From NCBI GenBank assembly GCA_964035775.1, contig OZ038316.1, positions 9,397,361 to 9,461,360 on the forward strand: a DNA stretch of 64,000 nt. Reading direction: 5' to 3'. Below are positions 1 through 14,200 of the stretch, piece after piece. Origin of the DNA: Osedax frankpressi. Its lineage: Eukaryota; Annelida; Polychaeta; Sabellida; Siboglinidae. Numbering within the stretch: position 1 is the first letter of the stretch; each line of letters starts with the position of its first letter. Under the pieces are notes generated by a model. It made no database searches. It had not been told where the DNA came from and saw only the letters and a program-made list of their open reading frames with translations. A program made the translations under genes and the position numbers.

Positions 1-2152
1 AGCAGTAGTGTAGGCTGTAGTGTAGGCTTTGTTAGCTGTAGTGTAGGATGTGTTAGCAGTAGTGTAGGCTGTGTTAGCAGTAGTGTAGGCAGTAGTGTAG
101 GCTTTGTTAGCAGTAGTGTAGGCTGTGTTAGCAGTAGTGTAGACAGTAGTGTAGGCTGTGTTAGCAGTAGTGTAGGCAGTAGTGTATGCTGTGTTAGCAG
201 TAGTGTAGGCTGTGTTAGCAGTAGTGTAGGCTGTGTTAGCAGTAGTGTAGGCTGTGTTAGCTGTAGTGTAGGCAGTAGTGTAGGCTGTGTTAGCAGTAGT
301 GTAGGCAGTAGTGTAGGCTGTGTTAGCAGTAGTGTAGGCTGTGTTAGCAGTAGTGTAGGCTGTGTTAGCAGTAGTGTAGGCTGTGTTAGCAGTAGTGTAG
401 GCTGTGTTAGCTGTAGTGTAGGCAGTAGTGTAGGCTATGTTAGCAGTAGTGTAGGCAGTAGTGTAGGCTGTGTTAGCAGTAGTGTAGGCTGTGTTAGCAG
501 TAGTGTAGGCTGTGTTAGCAGTAGTGTAGGCTGTGTTAGCTGTAGTGTAGGCAGTAGTGTAGGCTGTGTTAGCAGTAGTGTAGGCAGTAGTGTAGGCTAT
601 GTTAGCAGTAGTGTAGGCTGTGTTAGTAGTAGTGTAGGCTGTGTTAGCAGTAGTGTAGGCTGTGTTAGCAGTAGTGTAGGCTATGTTAGCAGTAGTGTAG
701 GCTGTGTTAGCAGTAGTGTAGGCAGTAGTGTAGGCTGTGTTAGCAGTAGTGTAGGCTGTGTTAGCAGTAGTGTAGGCTATGTTAGCAGTAGTGTAGGCTG
801 TGTTAGTAGTAGTGTAGGCAGTAGTGTAGGCTGTGTTAGCAGTAGTGTAGGCTGTGTTAGCAGTAGTGTAGGCTATGTTAGCAGTAGTGTAGGCTGTAGT
901 GTAGGCTGTGTTAGCAGTAGTGTAGGCTGTGTTAGCAGTAGTGTAGGCAGTAGTGTAGGCTGTGTTAGCAGTAGTGTAGGCAGTAGTGTAGGCTGTGTTA
1001 GCAGTAGTGTAGGCTATGTTAGCAGTAGTGTAGGCAGTAGGGTAGGCTGTGTTAGCAGTAGTGTAGGCTGTGTTAGCAGTAGTGTAGGCAGTAGTGTAGG
1101 CTGTGTTAGCAGTAGTGTAGGCTGTGTTAGCAGTAGTGTAGGCAGTAGTGTAGGCTGTGTTAGCAGTAGTGTAGGCTGTGTTAGCAGTAGTGTAGGCTGT
1201 GTTAGCAGTAGTGTAGGCTGTGTTAGCAGTAGTGTAGGCTGTGTTAGCAGTAGTGTAGGCTGTGTTAGTAGTAGTGTAGGCTGTGTTAGCAGTAGTGTAG
1301 GCAGTAGTGTAGGCAGTAGTGTAGGCTGTGTTAGCAGTAGTGTAGGCTGTGTTAGCAGTAGTGTAGGCTGTGTTAGCAGTAGTGTAGGCTGTGTTAGCAG
1401 TAGTGTAGGCTGTGTTAGCAATAGTGTAGGCAGTAGTGTAGGCTGTGTTAGCAGTAGTGTAGGCTGTGTTAGCAGTAGTGTAGGCTGTGCTAGCAGTAGT
1501 GTAGGCAGTAGTGTAGGCTGTGTTAGCAGTAGTGTAGGCTGTGTTAGCAGTAGTGTAGGCAGTAGTGTAGGCTGTGTTAGCAGTAGTGTAGGCAGTAGTG
1601 TAGGCTGTGTTAGCAGTAGTGTAGGCAGTAGTGTAGGCTGTGTTAGCAGTAGTGTAGGCTGTGTTAGCAGTAGTGTAGGCAGTAGTGTAGGCTGTGTTAG
1701 CAGTAGTGTAGGCAGTAGTGTAGGCTATGTTAGCAGTAGTGTAGGCTGTGTTAGCAGTAGTGTAGGCAGTAGTGTAGGCTGTGTTAGCAGTAGTGTAGGC
1801 TGTGTTAGCAGTAGTGTAGGCAGTAGTGTAGGCTATGTTAGCAGTAGTGTAGGCTGTGTTAGCAGTAGTGTAGGTTGTGTTAGCAGTAGTGTAGGCAGTA
1901 GTGTAGGCTGTGTTAGCAGTAGTGTAGGCTGTGTTAGCAGTAGTGTAGGCAGTAGTGTAGGCTATGTTAGCAGTAGTGTAGGCTGTGTTAGCAGTAGTGT
2001 AGGCTGTGTTAGCAGTAGTGTAGGCTATGTTAGCAGTAGTGTAGGCAGTAGTGTAGGATGTGTTAGCAGTAGTGTAGGCAGTAGTGTAGGCTATGTTAGC
2101 AGTAGTGTAGGCTGTGTTAGCAGTAGTGTAGGCTGTGTTAGCAGTAGTGTAG
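1..2152. repeat. Minisatellite, 21-bp and 12-bp units, PCYT2 intron 3
   Basis: The array is built from GTGTAGGCTGTGTTAGCAGTA (21 bp) interspersed with a shorter form, GTGTAGGCAGTA, that drops the middle. It begins before position 1, so its full length is unknown. It fills the PCYT2 intron after the exon ending at 2273. On the gene's sense strand each long unit reads CTAACACAG/CCTAC, which resembles a branch point followed by a 3' splice site. Open frames across it (1014-1421 minus, for example) are only the repeat being read through. Confidence 0.97.
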
Positions 2153-2230
2153 ATGGCATTTGTATTAACATAGGACGCCAATTGCTATTGAAATGGTTAT
2201 AATTGCGATGTATATGGTGTTATGGTGTTA

Positions 2231-4746
<2,516 letters not shown>

Positions 4747-6777
4747 TGCAGTGTTAGAGTGATTAAATAAATATAATAAATAAATATATAAGAATAAAAT
4801 TCAAATTTTTAAAAAATATTTCAATTTAATTGTTTATGGTTTAAATGGGTTTAAAGGTAAGAGTTTATAGGGAAAGTACCCCTTACCACTAATATTCAAT
4901 GTAGAAATTTTGACATATAGATTTCATAATAATCACAATACAAAATATGTTCTAATTCAAGATGTCTGTGATACAAAGTATATAATAATACACGATACAA
5001 AATAAAAATCTTAAATTATCTTATCATAAATCGGGTCGTTTTTAAAGGGTGTTTACTTTAAATACATTTCATTTTATTTACGATTATTGACTAGTGTCAT
5101 TTACTATTATTTGTCACAATCTATCTTTTTCTGGTGTTCTTCTTTATATTCTATTTTATAGATACTTTTTTATACACTTTTAATTTTATTTTTCTATATA
5201 TTTTACATGTACAAGAAAAGCTTTTTCTTAGTTATATACAATTTGGTTTAAAAATGTAAGATCCTAAGTATGCATTTGAGATGTATCAATTTAATTAATA
5301 GTAATATTTCGAATACGATCAGGTTTAACATTATAATACTATTATGAGTTTATGTCAGAGGTATAATTTTATTTATCAACTTGTATTTCAATTGTTATAA
5401 ACATTAGCTTTATTCGATTGTATTTCCATATCTAGTGCACTTCTTATACTCGAGTAATTTATATCATTTTCGGAATATTTAGGTTAATCTGATATTGTAT
5501 CGTTACATACTCAGTTCTATCTCAGTCTCATTTATTTTTCGGAAAAATATTTTTAAAAAGCTATGAAAACAATGATCATATGTATTATTTGGTCTTTACA
5601 AGTAGTGCTTATTTCTATAATGTAGACTTTTTGTATTTAAGGAAGATAGACTATTTTCTTATATCGTTCAAAAGTCATTAAGAAGTTTCGCGTTAAATTT
5701 ATATTCTATTCATTAAAATTTCTCTACCAAACTGGTTTTAAATTTCTTTTAGTCTAGTTACAATTGATTTTATAACAATATGAATTGTAAATATTTTACA
5801 GGTCACATCAAATTTCCAGGTTTTGGATGTATATTTATGTAGTATTATGTTTCTTTATTCTTAATGATACTATATTACCATCAGTAGAGTTTACCCAATC
5901 ATTATATCAAACTTAATATTTCACTATTTACTCTATTAATATATTTATTATTAAACAGACTTGTTTAATTACTCATTTTTTAAACTTTTGTATAAATTCG
6001 TTTTATTGATTCCGAGTTTATCTTAAATTACATCTTTTAACTTCTATATTATTTGTATTTTCCTTACTTTTTAATATATTTTGATATATCACAAATCTAC
6101 CATATATTTATGGTTATACAGTACAATACAGTCTTTATAGCTTGTATTTCACTTGAAGTTATTATACTTTATACCGAATTGATTATTTGTTGTTATTTAT
6201 AATACGTAGACTACTAGATTGAACAGATATTTAACCAAATTAATACATTATGTAATTATTATTTTTGTTTAGAAAATAAATACAGAATGACTCATCTTCA
6301 AACATTAATTCTATTTACATGCGTTTACACCAAGTGTACTAGGATGCATCAGGTTGACATAATTACATACGTAAAGAGTAATAGTTCAACTAATGTGTGG
6401 TAACAATAATATTTGAATATAAAACTTTATCAAATATTTAATGTATACCGATGACTTTAAATATTGATATTTAAAAAACATCTTTCAAATTCAAATTAAT
6501 AAAAATATAATATTAAGTCAATTGAGGTCATCTATAAAATATGAATATAAAATATAATAAGAATTACAATAATGGCTTCTTTATAATAGTATAATATCAA
6601 TAGATCATCATATAATATCATAAATATATAATAGGAATTTAAAAAATAACTCAATTATAATTAGTAATATCTGTTTTTACTTTATATTTATCATAACTAA
6701 AACAGTTCATTTCTACAGAAGATTAAAATGAGAAGCAAAATATGCATACCTTATCAAAATAATAAAACCACATTCAG
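4747..6777. other. Intergenic DNA between DNMT1 and PCYT2
   Basis: This is about 2 kb of very AT-rich sequence with stops in all frames and no recognisable coding or RNA feature. The PCYT2 5' UTR and promoter should lie in the part just above 4746. The DNMT1 3' end is at the other side. Confidence 0.6.
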
Positions 6778-6783
6778 TTTATT
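6778..6783 (-). promoter_or_regulatory. Likely DNMT1 polyadenylation signal
   Basis: The minus strand reads AATAAA about 80 bases past the DNMT1 stop codon at 6861-6863, a normal spacing for a short 3' UTR. Confidence 0.5.
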
Positions 6784-6860
6784 TTAGAAATCAAAATAAA
6801 ATCTCTAGTTTTTGATTCAAAAAATTATTGAATATTTTTTTATAATAAAAAAAACAAAGA

Positions 6861-9800
6861 TTATTTCATTTTCTCAAAAACACACTTTTTGATTTCTCTT
6901 CCGATTTCTTTTGCCATTGGAGGTGGAACAGCATTTCCAATCTGTTAAGGAGATTTTCAGATCAATATTTGTATAGTTTACTAAATATTTTTTACTTACT
7001 CGGTTTTATAAATTTTAAAAATGGATAATTTACAAAATAAAGTTATTTTTAATTAAAATTATTTCAAATACATATTTCACCAACTAATAAATAATTGATA
7101 TATAATAATTGATATAAATTCATATTGTCCACGGTGGATTGTATTGACCTGTCTGTGTTGATCGAGTAGGTTGCCATAGAAACGGAAGGTGTCGGGGAAA
7201 CCCTGCGACCTCGCGCACTCCCTAACGCTGACCACACGGTTTTGCTCGGGGTGAAGGACACGACCCTGCCATAGCATCAAGCGGTGAATATCGCGATAAT
7301 TATAATAGTAATTATAATAAAGGTAATCCGAGAATGCGAAATTTAAATGATCCTAGAAATCCTAGAAATCCGTTGCTATCCGATATATATCAAATGAAAT
7401 TAATGACGGACGAGAATTTGAAGGACACGTGGGTTTCAAAAGACGCGCAATCATCGCAAACGACTCGGATGCAAGCGTTTGAACCTGTTTGCCCATGGGT
7501 TCCGGATTGGTGACCGTCGTGCTGAAGAAGCCATCCCATTGCAATCGTCCGTACAGACCGGCCCAGTGGTTGTGACGGTTGCCGGTGTGAGGGAGACACC
7601 ACGGAATTAGCGTCGAAAACTGACGGTCCGACGGGGTACACGTGGCGGGGTTGCCGCCGACACCAGCCGCTTTCGACGCGCAAGTGCACACTCCACGCTT
7701 ACGACTGTCCCTGGCGTTCAGCTTGTATTCATAGCGTCTGCATGGCGGGTGGTGTTGGGGCTTTACGGAAATCAAAGTAAAAGTGTGGGCCTCGGGGTAA
7801 ATGTTGCGCCAGAATTTGTATTTGAAATTCAAATAAGATTGATCTAGGAAAAACTATAATTAAAAGTCAGATAATTCACTAAGATGAATTTAGATTTCAT
7901 AAATTTAGCGACATATTAAAATAAACTAATTTGGATCGACTAAAATGAAAAAGATTCACAGAATTATACATTTCTAAAAGTAAATCAAGGAAATTATATC
8001 AAATTTTTGTTTCTAGATTTTGTTACATTTTCTCTTTTACTAACAAAAGTTTTGAAAATGATCCGTCGGATAGCATCATTACAATGTTGGGCAGGTCGCG
8101 CCAATCGGCCCCTGGATTTCTAGGCACCAACTGCATGCGGGCATGCACCAGCGGTGACATATCCTTGCATACGTGGTCGTACAGTAGATGGGAGTCCGAG
8201 TTTAGTCCGCGTATCTAGAGTGTAGTAGATCTTAACGCATATTGTGTATGTATTTATAATAGCTTCGAAAACTACCCAGAACATTTGAATTTGAAGTGTT
8301 TAAGATTGTGATTGGAAAAAATAAATATACTTTTTATTTCTGAAATAGCTTTTCTTCAAATAAATCACAATTGTTTTTGCGAGTGAAAATCAATTTTTCC
8401 GACAAAAATACTTTTTACGATCTCGCGAATCAAAAGTTTCGAGAGCTGAACATCGGGCTAGATAGTAACCTCCCTCTGGAAGTGAGTGATGGCGTCGCCG
8501 CCGTAAGAGATCTCATGGGCCACGGATCCGTTCGAAATTTCGGGCAAATCGGACATTGCATCCGAAACACTAATGGTTCGCAAGGGGGCGCAGTCCAACT
8601 GGTCTCCGAACATCTGGTACTGTGGGACGCACGTCTTACGCAGGGAAGGCTTCGCTAAGGCATCGCGAGAAGCGTCATACGGTATAGAAAACGTTAACGA
8701 TGGCGGGTTCACAAATTAAAAACACGATAGCGAAGGAATTCCGACGTCCCTCGATTACCGAGAGTTTGGATAAACGCCGACTGGGCTGATTTGAAGCCGC
8801 TATTGCGTAATCGCGCGTACAATAGACAATAGACCGGCGGCGAACCTTTTTCTCGTCCACCACCACCGATAAGTGCATGCCTCGTTTGCTGAAGGTGTGA
8901 AGCGGCTTCGGAAACTGCGGAAGGATCTCGCCGGGAGCGGCAGCCATTATAATCGCCCTGTCAAAGGTCATAGGTTAAGTCGCAGTCGACGGGAAATAAT
9001 TATTACCGACGATATCACCAGGCCAATGTTAAAGATTAGATAATTGTTAGCAATATTTGGTACAATAATGATTAATATTTTACTCAATAGATGAAGACGT
9101 TCAAAAGATATTTTGAAGGAATAAAGGTGGTATAAAGATGATTAAAGGTCGTATAAAGGTGGTTAATAGTATTCCGATATATAGTTATTAAAAGATAATT
9201 TAAAGGTGTTCTAAAGGTTGTATAATGGTTTACTAAATCTCCTCTATAGGTGTTCTAAATATAATTTAAACTGTTTCACAATAACTTGAATACGTAATAT
9301 TGTCTACATTTAAAAAATGAATATTAGTAAACCAAACTTTTATAATAATTCTTTCAAATTCTTCGAGATGAAATATTAATTTGAAAACATTTCCAAAAAA
9401 ACTTTGTGAATTTTTATGTCAAATTTTGTCATTAAACCTACGTCGTGTCTGTGGCACCCCGTAATTGCCGGCCTGGAGGATGCCAAAAGTGCACTGGTAA
9501 CCGATTGCGGTCAAAGCCCTCAACGCCAGCTTCAGAACCATTGACCGTTTAAACGACACAAAGTTTCGAACGTTCTCGAGAATGAAGAAACGAGGTCGAT
9601 AGTAATCGCAGTAGGAGAGATAGGAAGCTATCAGAGAGTTCTGGGGGCGTGGTTAGGGCGTGGTTAGGGCGTGGTTAAGATAAAGTATTGGGGATGGAGT
9701 AGGGGAGAGATAGGAAGCTATCAGAGAGTTCTGGGGGCGTGTTTAGGGCGTGGTTAGGGCGTGGTTAGGGCATGGTTAAGATAAAGGATTGGGGAGGGAG

Positions 9801-11253
9801 TAGGGGAGAGATAGGAAGCTATCAGAGAGTTCTGGGGGCGTGTTTAGGGCGTGGTTAAGAAAAAGGATTGGGGAGGGGGTAGATGAGAGATAGGAAGCTA
9901 TCAGAGAGTTCTGGGGGCGTGTTTAGGGCGTGGTTAGGGCGTGGTTAAGATAAAGGATTGGGGAGGGGGTAGGTGAGAGATAGGAAGCTATCAGAGAGTT
10001 CTGGGGGCGTGTTTAGGGCGTGGTTAAGATAAAGGATTGGGGAGGGGGTAGGGGAGAGATAGGAAGTTATCAGAGAGTTCTGGGGGCTTGTTTAGGTCGT
10101 GGTTAGGGCATGGTTAAGATAAAGGATTGGGGAGGGGGTAGGGGAGAGATAGGAAGCTATCAGAGAGTTCTGGGGGGCGTGTTTAGGGCGTGGTTAGGGC
10201 GTGGTTAAGATAAATGATTGGAGAGGGGGTAGAGGAGATAGGAAGCTATCAGAGAGTTCTGGGGGCGTGTTTAGGGTGTGGTTAGGGCGTGGTTAAGATA
10301 AAGTATTGGGGAGGGGGTGTCGGATGAGAGGGAAGGTAAAATGTGAAAATTGTCCGTAAATGCTGACATAATATATAAGGTAAAGTAAGGTGATAGCTAT
10401 GAGAAGTGATTGAAGTGGGTTATGTATTGCGGATATAAGCGAAAGGTCAAAGGTTATAAACCTTGAACTTGGAATACTCCCTAGAGTTGAAACGATTCAT
10501 GCCGCTGAACCCTTGACACGGTGGCCCCCCGCACAACAACTCCACGTCGCCCTTTTGAGGCAGGATCTGACCTTTAGAGGTCACGATTTCACCCTGGGGT
10601 CGGGTGCACGCGATTACATAACGTAGTCGCCCCGGCGGATATTGTAAACGAGTTTCCGGTTTCCTCGAGAGATATAAGGTCAACTCGGGGTCAGTGCCGC
10701 GGCTACGAAAACGAGGCAAGGCTAACGTTCATTACGAGTTGCAGCAGTTCATTGCAATCGTCGGTGAATACCATGGTGCCTGGATTGTTCTTACGATAGG
10801 CGTGAGCTGCCGAGGGCTCCTTCTCAATCGCCCACTTGCTCTCCGCCAAACCAATCTGGTGGAAACCCTCGGAAAGACCTGTCGAAGAGAGAGAGCGGTT
10901 AATTGGGAGGGCGTCAGAATAGGATAGGTTAGGAGGGGGTTAGACTACATAGAAGATTTAGACAATAGGGTTTAGATGGGGTTGAATTAGCTTTAGGAGA
11001 AATAAATGCAATTCCGCGTTGTTGATTTCAGACCACCATTCGCGGGTAGGTTGGACGTTGCCATTTATGGATATTTAGTCACGGTTGAACGAGTTTCACA
11101 ATCTTCTAAGGACAAATACAAACCTCCACATCCAGCGAATACATCGAGACTCCTGAGTTTCGTAATGTCGCGATTAGTTTCGTTTTTAAGGGGAGGAGTC
11201 TGTTGCATCTCCTCCTTCGTGATGGTTTTACAGGAACCTTTCCCACTCTTACC
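6861..11253 (-). CDS. DNMT1: DNMT1 catalytic C5-methyltransferase exons
   Basis: Exons 11124-11253, 10727-10878, 10462-10593, 9438-9640, 8846-8957, 8470-8619, 8045-8214, 7485-7737, 7149-7265 and 6861-6941. The first carries a short GKSGKGSCK linker (the GK-repeat position) and then [10 protein letters not shown], motif I for S-adenosylmethionine, joined to LSEGFHQ. Motif IV is [14 protein letters not shown] with the catalytic cysteine, motif VI is ENVRNFVSF, motif VIII is QTRR joined to R, motif IX is [11 protein letters not shown] and motif X is [14 protein letters not shown] near the C terminus. The target-recognition part includes [26 protein letters not shown] and [19 protein letters not shown]. 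All motifs are intact. The protein ends FEKMK and stop. Confidence 0.97.
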
Positions 11254-14200
11254 CTTAAAGTGGATTATTGTGAAGCAATCAATCAAAAAACTCGCGATGA
11301 TAAGCGAATGATTAGAAGACAAACCTTTGTCTCTGTTTCGATGCGAACTTCTGCATTCTTAAACGTTTTGGTTTCGGCGTCGTACACCTGATTGGAGTCG
11401 AGAGTTAAGTCTATATTATGTCTATAGTACATCTATAGCATGTCTATAGTACATCTATAGCATGTCTATAGTATGTCTATAGTACATCTATAGCATGTCT
11501 ATAGTACGTCTATAGTACGTCTATAGTACGTCTATAGTACGTCTATAGTACGTCTATAGTACGTCTATAGTACGTCTATAGTATGCTATATTATGTCTAT
11601 AGTACGTCTATAGTACGTCTATTTTATGTCTATATAAACATACTATATAGCACATCTATAGTATGTATATAGTATGTATATAGTATATCTGTAGTACATC
11701 TGTAGTACATCTATAGTATGTCTATAGTATGTCTATAGTATGTCTATATAAACATACTATATAGCACATCTATAGTATGTATATAGTATGTCTATAGTAT
11801 GTCTGTAGTACATCTATAGTATGTCTATAGTATGTTTATAGTATTACATCTTGCTGGAAGTTTTAGGTAATGAACTATTTTAAGCACAATAGGAGGACAT
11901 TGAGGACATATAAACGTCTAGAATTATGGTATTTGTATTAATATAAAATGAATGCTAATGAGTGAGATTGGATGAAATAAATGACAGTAAAGAGATGAAC
12001 AGTTATCAACTAATGGACGTCCATGCATCAAGTTATAGAACTAACATCGTAGTAGTAGAACATGTCCCTCGTTCCCTTGAAATAGGTCGAAGTATTAATG
12101 TTAAGGTCGCGAGAGTTCAAAACGCTGCACTTCCCGCGAATGTTGGATACTTTCAAAGTGACCTCTAAAGGAAAAAGTTGATGGTGTAGATTATGTAGAG
12201 GATTTTAACAAATCTGATAATATAAAACTAAATTATTCATGAGACTAAATTCATTATTTGATTACTTCTCAGACGGACTAGAGGTTTAACTCGACAATTC
12301 AATATTTTGAGGAGTTATAAGAATGCTAGTTATAGTCTAAGGTATAAATAGGAGTTATAAATGTGGTATCATATAGAATAAAGCTTAGCCATAAACAGTT
12401 GCATAAACTGGAAATATAAAGTGAATATAAACAACGTGGGTAGAAAAACCTTCATTACTAGAGAATAGCAGATTCAAATCATGGCTACGATCGCTGGTGT
12501 CCAGATGAGTGTTCTCTGGTCTGATTAATTGACAGTTTCAATCACATAATTACAACTAGATTACGAGTAAAGAGTGAAGTTGGATATATTTAAGTTTATT
12601 GTCATTTGTATATATTTGTGTGGGTAGTAGGTTAGTGAAATAGTGAGTGAGTGTGTGACTGAGTGTGTGAGTGAGTGAGTGAGTGAATAAGTGAGTGAGT
12701 GAGTGAGTGAGTGAAAAGTGAGTGAGAGAGTGAGTGAGTAAGTGAGTGAGTGAGTGTGTAAGTGAGTGTGCGACTGAGTGTGTGAATGAGTGAGTGAGTA
12801 AATGAGTGAGTGAGTGTGTGTGCGTGTGTGTGTGTGTGTGAGTGAGTGAGTGAGTCAGTGAATCAGTGAGAGAGTGAGTGGGTGAGTGAATGAGTGAGTG
12901 AGTACATGAGTGAGTGAGTGTGTGTGTGTATATGTTTATTCACGAAAATGCAATGTTTACATTGTTCGAAGGTGAGTGTAAGTATTATTAACGAAATATT
13001 ACAAAATTAATATAGTAAATAATACGTTTTTCAAAATAAATAAATAATCGAGGTAATAATTGTGGTAATATGTGTAAGGAATTTGTGTGAGAGGGAAATG
13101 TATGTGAGGGAGGTATGCAATGCACATTGTGTATATGGGAGAAATGTATAGGGGATAGTGTGTAGAGAATATATGTCAGATATATATGTACGTGTATGGG
13201 ATGTGAAGAGTAGTAGTAAGGTTGGTAAGTAGTAAGTAATAAAAGTGGTAACGTAATATAGGTTGTAGAAATAAGTAGTGGCGTATTTGTAGTTGAGTAA
13301 TATATATAGTATTAGTAGAGTGTAAGTCATTTTTATAATTCAGTAGCATAGGAATATTATAAAGGTGTGTCAGGTTATATCAGTCCAGGTCAAGTAAGTA
13401 TTTGTGAAGTTTGCTTTTAAATGTATTTGTATTATTTTCATTGGTAACAGTTATGGGTAGCTTATTCCAAAGTTGTGGAAAATTGTTTGTTGTCTTGTTT
13501 AAGCAGTTTTTTATTGGATGACCTTAGATTGTTTTTCCGTTTTAATTTAATTGAGTGAGTGAGTGAGTGAATAAGTGACTGAATAAGTGAGTTGGTGAGT
13601 TAGTGAGTGAGTGAGTGAGTGAGTGAACTACCTACCTGTAGAATTTCTTCAACGTGACAGAAACAGTGTCGGGGTGGTGGGCGTTATTTGGAGGAGTGGC
13701 CACGGAACAGGAAGTTGATATTTTGAGTATTTGCGCAATCCTAAATGGTTCAGGCACATCTGTGTTTGAGCCCTTAACATAGTCATTCTTACGGTAGGCT
13801 TCTGGATATCTATCTTCATCTTCGTACTGTAGGGGTTGGTTAGAGCTAAGGCTAAGGTTTGGAGGTTAGGCTGGGGACTAGGGTTTAGGAGTGTAGCTTC
13901 ATATAGAGTTAGGGATACATCATTATATTCTTGATCATTGTACTTGTGGGTGGGGTGAGGTGGAAGAGAACAGATGGGTTATAATGTAAGACACATTTGA
14001 TAATCAATATTGGGCCAGTATGGGAAGGAGAGAGAAGTTATTTCAAGGTTAAAATATGACATACACGAATCATTATGATTAATAAGTGAATTTTTATTAG
14101 AGAGTTTTTTCATACGTAGATAAAAATAGTATATTTTCAATTTCGTTATCTGTCCACAAACCATAGATCTGTCAACAATAACTTCCTTGACGTGCTTCGA

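Noticed and set aside
8371-8658. 95-codon plus-strand frame
   Set aside because: It lies opposite the DNMT1 exon 8470-8619, which has clear catalytic-domain homology.
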